From Daldinia sp. FL1419 (Eukaryota; Ascomycota; Sordariomycetes; Xylariales; Hypoxylaceae): a DNA stretch of 64,000 nt. Of the stretch, positions 49,242 to 60,068 are shown one piece after another (positions within the stretch are counted from its first letter, which is position 1; every line of letters starts with the position of its first letter). The position numbers and the translations under genes were made by a program. Where the stretch lies: assembly GCA_025201765.1 (NCBI GenBank), contig MU623454.1, positions 1 through 64,000 of the forward strand, given 5' to 3'. The notes under the pieces are model-generated. The model was not told where the DNA came from, did not search any database, and was given only the letters and a program-made list of their open reading frames with translations.

Positions 49242-51033
49242 ATGATGGAAGTGGCCCCTTACCCTTACGCAAAACTGGCCAAGTCAGAACCCAACTCTGT
49301 TAGGACGGCACTCCCTACTCGTCCCATTGTTTCTAGAGAAAGTACTCAACCTTCCGAAAGCATGTCTATTCGAAATGCCTCCTCTGTTGGTTCGAGGAGT
49401 CCTGCGGCTCAAAGTCAAAGTGATTTCTCGGAAGCACCGAGCCCGTCTATACAGGGATCTGAACGAGTCAACTCAAAAAGTCCTTCTCCATTTGATCCCG
49501 TACATCAAGAGAATTGGGCGACTACAAAATCAAATTCCACGTCTAACCAGAGTGGACAGGTGTGCAGGTAAGTCAACTGATCATTTTATAAATATTTGGT
49601 TAGTTTTGACTCGATTTTAGCAATTGTGGTACTACAAGAACGCCATTATGGAGGCGTTCGCCCCAAGGTGCTACTATTTGTAATGCATGTGGGCTTTATC
49701 TGAAGGCGCGGAATTCGTCGCGTCCGACGAATTTGAAACGGCCGCCATCGACAATATCCACCGCTCCCAAAAGGACGCCCGAGAAAACCTCGGGTTCGTG
49801 CTCTCAAGGCAGCTCTGCAAATATTCCTGGCGCTACGTACGTCGCTGCGGATCAGATGCCCAACGGATCATGCCCAGGTGGGGGACGATGCAATGGTACC
49901 GGCGGCGCAGAAGGATGCAGTGGCTGTCCAGCATACAACAATCGAGTAGCCAAAAGTGCTCAGCTACAGAACCAAAATCGAGCATCCGGCAGTAGCAGCG
50001 GGCCTCCTCCTCCAGACGATGGGCCGACTCCGATAGACATCAACGCACAGCAAGCCGCGGCCCAGAATACGACTGTAGTAATAGCCTGCCAAAATTGTGG
50101 TACTACAATAACTCCATTGTGGCGTCGTGATGAATCGGGGCATACTATATGCAATGCCTGCGGTACGTATTTTAACTTGAACATTTACATAGCGTGTGTT
50201 AGCTAATTATAGCAGGATTATATTACAAACTTCACGGGGTTCACCGACCCGTAACCATGAAGAAATCCGTCATTAAGAGGAGAAAGCGTGTAATACCGGC
50301 AAATCAAATGGATAGCGGGTCGGAGGATGCAATGGCAGTCGATTCGATTGAACAGCAAAGCCAGTATACCGAAGTCGAAATGGAGCGCGGTAGTATAAAT
50401 GAGGACGGGTCTGTCAATCTGGGGTTGCGTCGAAAGACCGAACATCCACTCACATTACTTCCTGATCCGATCCGGTCTGGCCCGGCGTCGGCTCCGATAT
50501 CCTCGACCGATCTCATAGCGTACCATACTACTAACACACCCCAACAATTCGATATTCGGGATTCTCTCACGGATGGCAATCGCCTAGCCCCATTGAAATC
50601 ACTTGCGGCGTTAAGTGACCGCCAGTCGTCTCTATCCCCTGCGTCATTCCTCTCACCGTCCAGGAAACGTTCCTTTTCGGGGACCGAGTCGGAATATGCA
50701 CCGAGCGAACCCGGATATGATAATTCCAAGAGGTTATCATCGATCAAGTCACTTCTTAACCCGGCATTAGAAGGGAACCCTAACTTTAACCTGGTCGATA
50801 GCCCCGCTGAGTCTCTACGCCTTCGATCCCCAGCGACTACAATCATGTCGGCACCAAGCCCCAGCCCACAAGGAATGACGTCGAATGTATTGCCTGCTAT
50901 CCAGTCCAGAGAGAGCACGGCCGAGGATGAGAGATCGAAAGCCGACCGGCTAGCAGCACTTCAACAAGAAGCCGAACGAATACGTCAGATGCTTGCGGAC
51001 AAAGAACGTGAAATGGCCGCATTACAGAAGTAG
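49242..51033 (+). CDS. sreA: SreA-type GATA factor, repressor of siderophore genes, 561 aa
   Basis: When iron is plentiful, the family represses siderophore synthesis and reductive iron uptake. Exons are 49242-49567, 49621-50162 and 50216-51033; both introns are 53 nt. Two GATA zinc fingers are split by the introns: CSNCGTTRTPLWRRSPQG..CNACGLYLK near residues 108-135, and CQNCGTTITPLWRRDESG..CNACG|LYYKLHGVHRPV near residues 265-300. Between them is the diagnostic Cys-rich block CPGGGRCNGTGGAEGCSGC, which binds iron and separates SreA from nitrogen GATA factors. A basic KKSVIKRRKR follows the second finger, and a C-terminal coiled coil ends the protein (RLAALQQEAERIRQMLADKE). All Cys ligands are present. 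The start has two ATGs three bases apart. Confidence 0.96.
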
Positions 51034-51897
51034 GGAATCGTTTTCGCTATGTGGAATAGCGTTGATTTATTTTAATTTTGACGACCAAAATCACGACTGG
51101 GAGCCATAGGAGTTAGTTTAAGGGGACAGAGCGAAAACGCAAAAGGGCGAATCAAACACTACGGGGCGTCATAGGATCGAAGTTTTTCATCTTCATCGGT
51201 CCTTGCTTTTCAGCAGCATAGCATATGTGCTCGGCGTATCGCGAACTCACAAAATACATGCGAGGATTAAGAAGCATAATTTCCCGAGTTGCGGAGCATG
51301 GTTACAAAATTCATATCAGCGTGAGCAAATCAACTGGTTTTAATGGTGTCCCGCACGATGGATTATATAGACAGGAGGTATGGAAAGGATCGGTCTAAGG
51401 GAGGTTAACTTCAACCGAAGTAGTTAGTTCAAAAAGGACTGGGGCGTATATCATGAACTTCACAACAAATAATATTCCACCAAAGTGATTAATGAAAAGA
51501 CATACGGGAAGAACAGTGTTTTAGCACGTCTACTTTGTTTTCACTATTTTCACTAATCATCATCTACCCGAATATCCAGTCTTGCGTGACACATGACTTG
51601 GTTGTACATGACAGAGCTCGCTCCATTTATCCGCCGTTATTCGTACAGTTAAACTATTGTCATCGACCTGGCCAACCTCCTTTTCCGAACCGGTTCACTC
51701 TCTAAACATTTTTGTCGTAGCAAATAGAAATTCGCACTCCAAGTTGTACCCAGCGAGCTTCAACCAAGGAATTAGTAAGACCACCTTAGACCACCTTAGA
51801 TCAGCGTACCACTCCCTCCTCGCCCATCCAAGGGAAAGCTCAAGGGGCCGAGGCCTTTACATCCCTATTCCTCTCCTGGAGCGCCTGTATTTGTCTA
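51034..51897. other. convergent spacer, sreA and tvp15
   Basis: Should contain both 3' UTRs. A short direct repeat (GACCACCTTA twice) lies near 51780-51797. The plus-strand ORF at 51657-52022 runs antisense into tvp15 and is not accepted. Confidence 0.5.
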
Positions 51898-52377
51898 TTA
51901 TACCTGCTCGGCACCCCAGCCGGCATCGGCTTCGCGCATGTTGGCAGGGGGTTCGACAGAAGGGACAAACTCGAGCGCAATGTAGCCTAGACCAACGAGA
52001 CCAACGATGGAGCCGGCAATGATGCGCAAGACGCCGTTGTTGAGCAGGATGGAGCCGACGAAGACGTAGAAGATACCACGGCCGATGAAGGAGAACATGA
52101 AGGAGGCATAGCGCGAGACTTGGGGCGGGATCTGGAATTCGAGAAGAGCGACGGCTAGACCGAAGATCAGGACGTAGGCGCCGATTATGATGGATTGGCT
52201 AGGAGGGGAGGGAGGTTAGTAGGATGTTGGGGTATGGGAGGATATCGGGGGAGGGGGGGGGGGGGGGGGGGATACGTAAAAACCCAGGTTTAATTAAAGC
52301 GATATTACCCCCACCCCCAAAAACACCCCCACCGCGAGGTTTACGATTACACAAAAAGGGGGGTNNNNNNNNNNCCG

Positions 52378-52427
<50 letters not shown>

Positions 52428-52433
52428 CCCCCG

Positions 52434-52475
<42 letters not shown>

Positions 52476-52694
52476 AGATACGTACAATCCCAGGTTGAAG
52501 AACTGCGATATTCCGCCCAGCACCATAATCACGCCGACCGCGAGGTTGACGATTCGACTAAAAGGGGGGTAAAGGGAGGTCCGTGTTAGCGCATCCGATA
52601 CATCGTCATTGACGGTGCGGTCCGTGGGATAGGGAAGTTTGGTAGAGGAGGTAGGGTAGGGTTCATTATCTTACAAGGAGTCGGAGAAATCCAT
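51898..52694 (-). CDS. tvp15: Golgi membrane protein Tvp15, 130 aa
   Basis: A small four-helix protein of late Golgi vesicles (COPI-associated family). Exons are 52694-52675, 52557-52486 and 52198-51898. Reading: MDFSDSF, then RIVNLAVGVIMVLGGISQFF, NLGFQSIIIGAYVLIFGLAV, ALLEFQIPPQVSRYASF, FSFIGRGIFYVFVGSIL, RIIAGSIVGLVGLGYIALEF and a cytosolic tail PPANMREADAGWGAEQV. Phases close across both introns (GTAAGA..TTTTAG and GTACGT..CCTAG). The second intron (52485-52199 in this assembly) contains an N gap, G and C homopolymers and a corrupted copy of exon 2, so its real length is unknown. Automatic gene finding would probably miss the 20-nt first exon. Confidence 0.9.
52241..52475. other. assembly gap with homopolymers and corrupted duplicate
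   Basis: A G run (about 52246-52270) is followed by 52271-52364, which aligns base by base with 52478-52571 but with many changes, mostly to A or C. Ten N follow (52365-52374), then about 100 C with two G (52375-52475). The pattern is low-quality read ends flanking a gap, not biology. ORFs that read poly-Pro or poly-Gly through here are artefacts. Confidence 0.88.
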
Positions 52695-54349
52695 TTTTGC
52701 GATTTAGGTAGGTAGGTAGGTGGGTGGGTGCTGTTGCGCGATAGATTTTGATTCGATGCGTAGATGGTCGAGGGAGGTTTGTATGTGTAGGTGGTCGATG
52801 TGCGCAAGTATAGCTTGCTTGTGCTTTTGGATAAATGCGAGATCTGTTCAAGCTTCGTTCAATAAAGGAGATGGTTAGGGGGAAAAGGTACAAGGACTAT
52901 GTAGCGAGGCGCGCTTGTGCGGAGATATTCTTGTTTCGATGTTCCACTAGGCAGACGCTTTTTTTTTTTTTTTTTCTGTTCTTTTTTTTTTTTTTCTGTT
53001 CTTTTTTTTTTTTTTCTGTTCGATAAGACAAGGTTATGTAAAGGTTGGACTGAGCGGTCGTGGTGTGTGTGCGCTTTGGCGTCAGGTCAGGAGGCTAGAG
53101 CTAAAGGTTATTTTTCCTTTTCCCAGGTTGCCGGTCATGCTTTTTGATAGGAGAGCTTCAAGCGTTGTTGTTGTTGTTGCAGCTTGCGTCTGCTAGCGCG
53201 GACCGGGGGGGCGCTCGGGCTGGGTTTTCTTTCAGGGGAGTGTCGTCATCTCGTGTCGCATCAGCCACGGGGCTACGCCGCATATTTGGGCACTAGCCAC
53301 AGGGGGTTAAGAAAAGGGGGGAGCGTAACAGTATAGAACAGGTATCCAAAGAATTTTCTCTCTCTTTTTTTTTTAAGACGGACAAAACTTCAAGTTCACG
53401 CGTGTATCGAAATAAACCTTACATCGCCCACGCAGAGGTACTCTAACACTAGGATCGCAGGTGACTCATAGGGTTACCGCCACCCCACGTATCTTCACTC
53501 GTCAAATATCAAGCTCAGGCACGATTTTAGTATGTGTATTATGTCTTTACAGCTAAAGTTAGATAGCATAGAGACAGTCTAGGCAAGGGGCTAAATCTAG
53601 TCTATGTATTTGTGTTTATATCTTACCAATGTGAGATTACCAATACTCTCTATGATACGCTACATATAAACCCAGAGAAGTCCTGGTTGATAGGTTGAAA
53701 TGAGCTCAATATTGGATATGACCTTACTTTAATGATGCACAGTATCACCTTTGGTAGGTACTTTGGGTATAAGCTTCTGCCGATAAATGCTTTGATAATC
53801 AAGTCTCGCTATGAGGAAATTGTCTTTCGATAACCTCATAGCCATAAGTGAGTTTTCCATATAGGTCCAGCACAGCGCAGCACTAGCGGAGCAAATGTCA
53901 GCCATCTCAGTCTATTAGGATTTCAGATGTCTCACATAAAGAACAAGAATCATGCAAGCCTCCGTAGCTCCATAGTTAAATTTACTCACGGAATCACTGG
54001 GCTGTTTCTACGCTTCTTCGCCTCGTGACACAGTCGACACTCTATTACCAACCAGGGGTAGCTTATAGAAATATATGAAATAGGAGAAGTAAGTTTAGGG
54101 ACCGGGCGTATTATACTTTGACATCGACGTGTTACCAATCGTAAACGCCATCCAGGCGATACAATAATTACGAACGCTTCATACTATAAATACCTAGGTT
54201 ACTCTTCCATGAGTTAGTTCATTTACAGTCCTCCCATCATTCAATCTTCCTTTACCAAAGACCGATTCCCGCTTGGAAATCATCCATCATATATAGCATA
54301 ACGCGAACATATCCTGTCAACATATACCTTGAAAGGTCAGTACTAAATT
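52695..54349. other. spacer upstream of tvp15
   Basis: No gene. It holds TAGGTAGGTA motifs near 52706-52730, a T15CTGTTC tandem repeat at 52959-53021, a GTT repeat near 53165-53180 and AT-rich sequence. A TATAAATA lies near 54185, upstream of the decayed gene at 54350. Confidence 0.5.
52959..53021. repeat. 20-bp tandem repeat, T15 + CTGTT unit, three copies
   Basis: Three copies of a poly-T run closed by CTGTTC, the first with a slightly longer T run. The regular spacing distinguishes it from a simple homopolymer. Confidence 0.9.
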
Positions 54350-56210
54350 ATGTTACTCGTTATATCATATCAACTTCTACCACTACTACTCGGAGTTGTT
54401 GAAGGTACTAATACCGTCATAGAGCTCAACGGACGGTACTTCTAACGTATACTTCTGTCTACCGTCCATCACATTGAAGTTGCTCGCCCCTATAAAGTAG
54501 TTGGTAAGCCATCCTTTGCTCATAAATCTCCTCGGAGTCAGCGACTAGGAACTTCCGCCAACTTACGAGGCAAAGCAGGGCAGACATCAAAGGATATCGA
54601 ACTATCGCCATCATGAGCCGGAACGGTTGTTATGTCCTTGTCGTCTGGGGCAATCCCAGGGTGGTCAATTCGGCGACCCTCCTAGCGCTTCTCTTCTCGG
54701 AGATTAACTCCCTTGACGTAAGTATAGTAGAGACGTCGAGTTCCGAAGGCCAGCAAGGGGTGGAAATCTGGTTGAACTCATCCTTCGTCCAGGCTATCCA
54801 TGCCTACCGAATACTCTTAAGATTGAAGGAGGGGGCGGCGACTCCGTACGCCTTAGAGAACCTGACACCGGAGCAACGAATATTCTTCTGCTTGATCGGG
54901 ATGACTTGGTATAACCCCCCTCCCTGGTTGGTATAGAATGGCCGGGCCAGGGGGCTCAAGGCACGACTATCCAATATTTACAGGCACCGCGTGCGTGGCG
55001 AATGTAAATTCGGCCCACTGCCAAATTCCAATTTGCCGACAGAAGAAGCCCCCGAAGCCCTGCGGATTTGCGGCGATGACAGAATACACGGGTTCGGTAC
55101 TTCGCCCCTAGCACGATCCCCTAGCGAATCCCGAGAAGCCCTCTCTAAAATGTATCCGACCGACCTAAGACCCCAACCCTCGTACACGAAAAGGGCGACA
55201 AAATCTGTCAAGAAAACATCGAGCAAGCAGCAGATATAGTCTCCTTCAACAAAGAACTCCATGCAGAGTATTTTAGAAGTAATACTATAAAGCCCTGCAA
55301 GCAAGTACGGCTTTCTCCCCTCGGTTGGTACGTCTACCGAGGGCGATCCTCTTATTTATCCCAACGACCGTGTCGACGATTACCAAGATATGACGGCCGC
55401 TGTAGAGGCCGGTAGACCACCTTGGATCATTTCCCTCGGCAACATATACTGGCCTTTGGCCGAACTCGCCAGCGGCCTTCAAGCCTGGGCGCTAATGATA
55501 CACCTTACACTCGTTTCAGCGGTAATAAGTCTCTTCTAGTAACTGATAATATATATATATATATCAGCAGGTCACGATCGCCTTGTCGGTTGATTGGAAT
55601 TTCGGATGGTATATTCCGGAACAATGTCCTTGGGCCAATACGCCATCGCCGCTCGTCTCGTATCGCAAGTGGTAGAATACTCGCGATGGATCGGACTATA
55701 TAAATCGACCGCGGCCTTTCCGCTAAAATATCAAGGGAACCATCGTGTCGAGCGGGTATGGCCTCTACGAAGTAAACTTTTCGTCTCGGCATAGCGTCGA
55801 CGATATCCAATGGGCGAAACTCTCTGAACCATTCCGTGCCCTCCCCAGGTAGCCAAACCTTACGGCCGCTCGGACACATTAGAGCCGATTAGCTCGACAA
55901 CGTGGGTTGCCGCCAAGTATTCGTAGGGTATTCATCGCGAGTAGCGTGTTTGAGATTCATCCCCGTCGAGGACGAGGCAGCTTAAAGCGCTACGATATAC
56001 GACGATCCAAGACTTGGTGGATAGTCTGTAAGGACAGACGATGTGGCGGCAGGGCGTTATCCAGCTTCCGGCTGGTGAACTCTAATGTTACTGGTCATAT
56101 GCTCGCCATATCCCCTCTCGCGGTCTGCCATGACGATTACGATCTTCACGACCGGCGAATCCGGGGTTTAGAGGAGATGTCTATAGCGAGACTGTTACGT
56201 AGACGGTAGC
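54350..56210 (+). pseudogene. decayed gene for a membrane-protein-like product
   Basis: Protein-like pieces lie in order on the plus strand but in different frames with stops between. 54350-54445 starts MLLVISYQLLPLLLGVVEG (signal-peptide-like) and hits TAA; the same frame continues to 54616. 54613-55239 is open except for one TAG (54934-54936). 55291-55521 contains GDPLIYPNDRVDDYQDM, PPWIISLGNIYWPLAELASG and LQAWALMIHLTLVSA, then a plausible 49-nt intron and VTIALSVDWNFGWYIPEQC. The frame then shifts to SLGQYAIAARLVSQVVEYSR and IGLYKSTAAFPLKYQ (to 55794). Later pieces (DDIQWAKLSEPFRALP; CRQVFVGYSSRVACLRFIP) are again in other frames. I do not recognise the family. Introns could explain some breaks, but not all. 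Confidence 0.45.
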
Positions 56211-57025
56211 ACGTGGTTATTGTCGTCATGTAGTCTGTTTAATCATCTCGGTACGATCTGGCCATGGTCATGGCGTTCATGAAAAAAAATAAAAAATAAA
56301 AAAAGCCGTGCGTATTAGAGACCTATATCTGAACTTTGATCTAGGCAAGGCTGGAAACCCGGCAGCGATGTGGGCAGGATTAAGTTGTACCCTGCTGGTA
56401 GTGGTGCCGAGCGATTCTATGACCACTCGATCTCGACCTGTTTCGTGTTCCCCTAGGCCTAACGTACGCGCCGCACACTTGGGACAGAAACCCTATCCCA
56501 AGTCTGATTGTGGTACTAACGATGCTACAATTCCATCTTTAGTACGATAGACTTCAGGTCCTAAACGCTACGAGGCCGCACGTTGCGCCACATGCTGTAC
56601 CCGGTCTAGGTTTCTGGGAGGTTTTTCTTTTTCGTTTTCTTTTTTTTTTGGGAGGGGGGAAAGGGGGGGAGGAGAGGGGGAGAGGAGGGGGAGAGGAAGG
56701 GGATGGGCGACCAAGTTCATAAAATCATAACGTAGAGGGGTCACAGGGAAACCCGATAAAAGGTCGCAAATCCTGATTACGGGATATGCGCATCTTTCAC
56801 CTGTTTGCTCCTTTAGATCGTCCATCCGAGTTATCTACACCTATTCTTCTCGTCTCTCTCCGCCATGCCATCTCAACATCACTCACAAATACAAATGTAA
56901 CGCCGTGCAACCGCCGACCTGATATCTCTCCTCTCCTTTATTTCGTGGCCGGGCATAGGAGAATATATTGGGCTTCGTCCCAAGGATATCATCCCCTCGC
57001 GATGCTCAGGAGAGAGAAAGCCGCC
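56211..57025. other. promoter region of the DUF3112-like gene
   Basis: No supportable gene. It holds an A-rich stretch near 56281-56304 and a T-run plus G/A-rich tract at 56637-56705. The ORF at 56308-56550 has no signature and no ATG start. Confidence 0.5.
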
Positions 57026-59154
57026 ATGTCGGGGAACTGGACGGCTCCGGCTCCCCATGGCAACGGGCCTGGGGCAAGCCAGGTAAGTTATCAAGCAGAT
57101 ATCGCACTCGTGAAGCCTCGTCGGCGCTAATTGACATCCCTACCCAGTTATCCAAGCCCCACGGGCCGCCGTACCCATTGACGATGGCCATCGTAGGTGG
57201 CGAGCCTTCCCCGGCCATCGATGATCCCATTGCTGTTGTCCTACTCCTTCTATTTCTTCTCTCGGCGGCAGCGCACATGGCCATCCTACGCATCAATAAG
57301 CAGCGCAACCTCAAGTTCATCTTCTCAGGCATGCTATTTGCATTGTGTCTTCTTCGTAGCGTGTCCCTCGTCGCCCGCATGATCTGGGCTTCGTACCCGA
57401 AGACCGTAAATGCCGTCATCGCCGCCAGCGTCATGACCCAGTGCGGCTCCGTCCTCATCTTCATTATCAACTTGTTCTTCGCACAGCGTGTCCTCCGCGC
57501 TTACCATCCCCGTCTCGGCTGGCATCGTGGTACCTGCAGCGTCGTATGGTTCCTTATCGCCTGTGTTATGTGCTGTCTCATCATGGCCATCGTCGCTACG
57601 ATACACAGCTTTTTTACCCTGGACCCTCGTGTCCGCCACGCCGACCGTGCCGTTCAACTCTTTGCTGGCTCGTATCTGGCCTTTTTGGCATTCCTGCCCG
57701 TGCCCGTCGTCGGATTGGCGGCTGCGGCGCAACACGCGAGACGCTTTCGTTTCCATCGTGTTGAGAAGTTCGGTGCGGGTAAATGGCGTGCTAAGGTTGG
57801 ACTGCTGGTGTTCGCCTCGCTCGTCGCCACTCTGGGCGCAGCATTCCGCGTAGGAGTCAACTTCGACGGCCGTCCCGGCTCTGAACCTGCCTGGTTCCAT
57901 AGCCGGGCGTGCTACTATGGCTTCAACTTTGTCACCGACCTTGTCGTGTCTACCGCATACCTTTTGGCTCGCTTCGACCGGCGATTCATCGTACCAGATG
58001 GCGCTCAAGGACCTGGAGACTATTCCCCAATCGTCCCATCCATGCATTCTACCTCGAATAGCCACCTCGTCGGCAAACTTCCTATCATGGGAGCTAGCAA
58101 ACCCGCGATCACAGCAAGATCTCCCCTGATTCCAACAACTCCAACGCCCTCTTTAACCCCGGAACCGCTCACCCCCACGCCCCCTCCCACATCAACGACA
58201 GCAACGCCCACGACACGAGCGGACATGACGCCATCCCCGTCGTCTTCTCGATCGCAGCGCAACGTCTCCTCTTCAGCCTACCACACCGACTCCTCCAACA
58301 CGGCCGTGCACACGAGCAGCAGCTTCGAGCGGAAACAGCAACCCGTCACTCTATCCCCGTTTCCTGCGCCCTCCCACTCCCACTCCCACTCCCAATCGCA
58401 ATCGCAATCACAATCACAATCCCGGTCCCGGTCCCAATCGAAATCGCTGAAATCAACTCCCCTCCGAATCCGCAACCGCGGCCGTCGCGCCGTCATGCTA
58501 CGCATGCGCATCAACAGCGAAGCCGACGCCTACGGGCCGGACTGCGGCACCGATCCGTTGATCGGCCACCATTACCACCACGCCAACAGCAGCAACGGCA
58601 ACACCCACGAATCGGAAGGGAGATCGTCGTCGCGATTGCGTGCCCCGGCGCCGGCGCATCTCGGCCCGCCGATCTTGCCGGCGCTGGATCTGGATCTGGA
58701 GCTGTTGAGCGCGACGCTGTTGGCGCCGTGGGCCTTGGATAGTTGGGGGTTCCAGTCGGCCGGGTCGAGAAGAGGATCCAGGAGGGAATCCTTGAGGAGT
58801 TTGGTGAGGGGTGGGAGTAGGAGCAGAAGCCGGAGTCGGAGCAGTTGCAGCAATGGTGGTGGTGACGGCGGCAGTGAAGGGGATAGTAGTGATACTGAGA
58901 ACGAGAACGAGAGCGAGAGCGAGGGCGAGAGTGATAATAGTGTTAATCGTAGCGAAGGTGGTAATGGGCAAAATAGCGAAAATGGAAACGAGGAAGGGGG
59001 CGAGAGCGAGGGCGAGAATAGGGATATAAACATCGAAAGCAACGATGGCGACGACGGTGCTGGAGAGAGGAATATTGCCGAGAGGAGTATTAAAAGCGGC
59101 GTTGGTCCAAGTTGTAATTCTAGTCTGCAGTCGATGCGGGCGAGGACTTTATAG
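57026..59154 (+). CDS. DUF3112-like seven-helix membrane protein with SR-rich and acidic tail, 687 aa
   Basis: Exons are 57026-57082 and 57148-59154; the 65-nt intron is GTAAGT..CCCAG. The ATG at 57026 has a strong GCCGCC context; an in-frame ATG at 57002 would add eight residues. Residues about 35-320 hold seven hydrophobic helices: IAVVLLLLFLLSAAAHMAIL, FIFSGMLFALCLLRSVSLVA, SVLIFIINLFFAQRVL, SVVWFLIACVMCCLIMAIVA, AFLAFLPVPVVGLAAAA, VGLLVFASLVATLGAAF and FVTDLVVSTAYLLARF. This fits the fungal DUF3112 family of plasma-membrane-type proteins of unknown function. The second half is a long disordered cytosolic tail with SHSHSQSQSQ, SRSRSQSK and acidic ENESESEGES repeats. Function is unknown. 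Confidence 0.8.
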
Positions 59155-60068
59155 TTTATTACATGGTTAACCACACGGAAGAGAGGGAGGAGGGAAGAGA
59201 GATATTATATACATGTAGGTCCTGGGAGCGAAAGATGCATTTATTGTGTTGCCAATATCACTGGCGTTAGGGGCTGTCATAAGGAGGAATACGTTGGCGA
59301 GGGCTGTATGTTGTCGCATAAGGATGATTTAGATGTTATGTGTATATGTATACCACTTTATCATTCCGATTTTTAATGATTATTCTCGACTAGCTGGGTG
59401 TATGGCCAAGGACGCTTTCGAGTTGTGATGATCTTACTCCAAAGAATCCTTGAATGCCTAATTCTAGTCTTGTACTTTTGATCTTACATGAGATGGAGAC
59501 GCCTTCAATCCCACTTGGGATGCTTGTACTCGTAGATATTAGTCGTCATCATTACTTCCGTCTTTCGTGTGCATCTAATCCTTATTAATCGCACAGAATA
59601 TCACGTCCAAAAAGACAAGAACAGGGCTCATCTCGCGATTGAAGCCAAAGTATCTCTTTCATTCATGGAATACAATGCTTTGGGTAGCTACTCTGCAGAG
59701 GGCTGCTCATAATGCCTTTTTACCCATCAAAAAAATGGGAGTTCCAAATGGTGGTATCATAACCGGGGGACCGCAACGGTCCCTATGTCAGATCTTCCCC
59801 CTTTTTGCTTTCGTTATGCCAACAAAACATCGGTACCGACTTGGTAGAAGACCGCCTGCACTCGAGGTTTTCTTTTCTTCTTTTTCTTGACGGATTTACA
59901 TATAGGTACTCGAAGATGCTGACATGTGACGCCGTCACATTCGTACGTTGCCTTCTGACTTTCGGTATGGCAGGGGTATAGCGATCTAGGCTCAACGTAA
60001 ACTCCCGGACACCTTCAAACCTTGTATCCACGCTTGTCCAATGCGTGGTATCAAGATTTGCCGGACGC
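59155..60068. other. convergent spacer, DUF3112-like and pphA genes
   Basis: Should hold both 3' UTRs. The ORF at 59639-59890 lacks an ATG and has no signature. Nothing else is seen. Confidence 0.5.

Noticed and set aside
52224..52589. Poly-Pro plus-strand ORF and poly-Gly minus-strand ORF
   Set aside because: They read through the C homopolymer and N gap.
58498..59174. Minus-strand ORFs of 157 and 200 aa
   Set aside because: They are antisense of the repeat-rich tail of the DUF3112-like gene; their simple Thr/Ala/Pro or Ser/Leu/Pro composition comes from those repeats.
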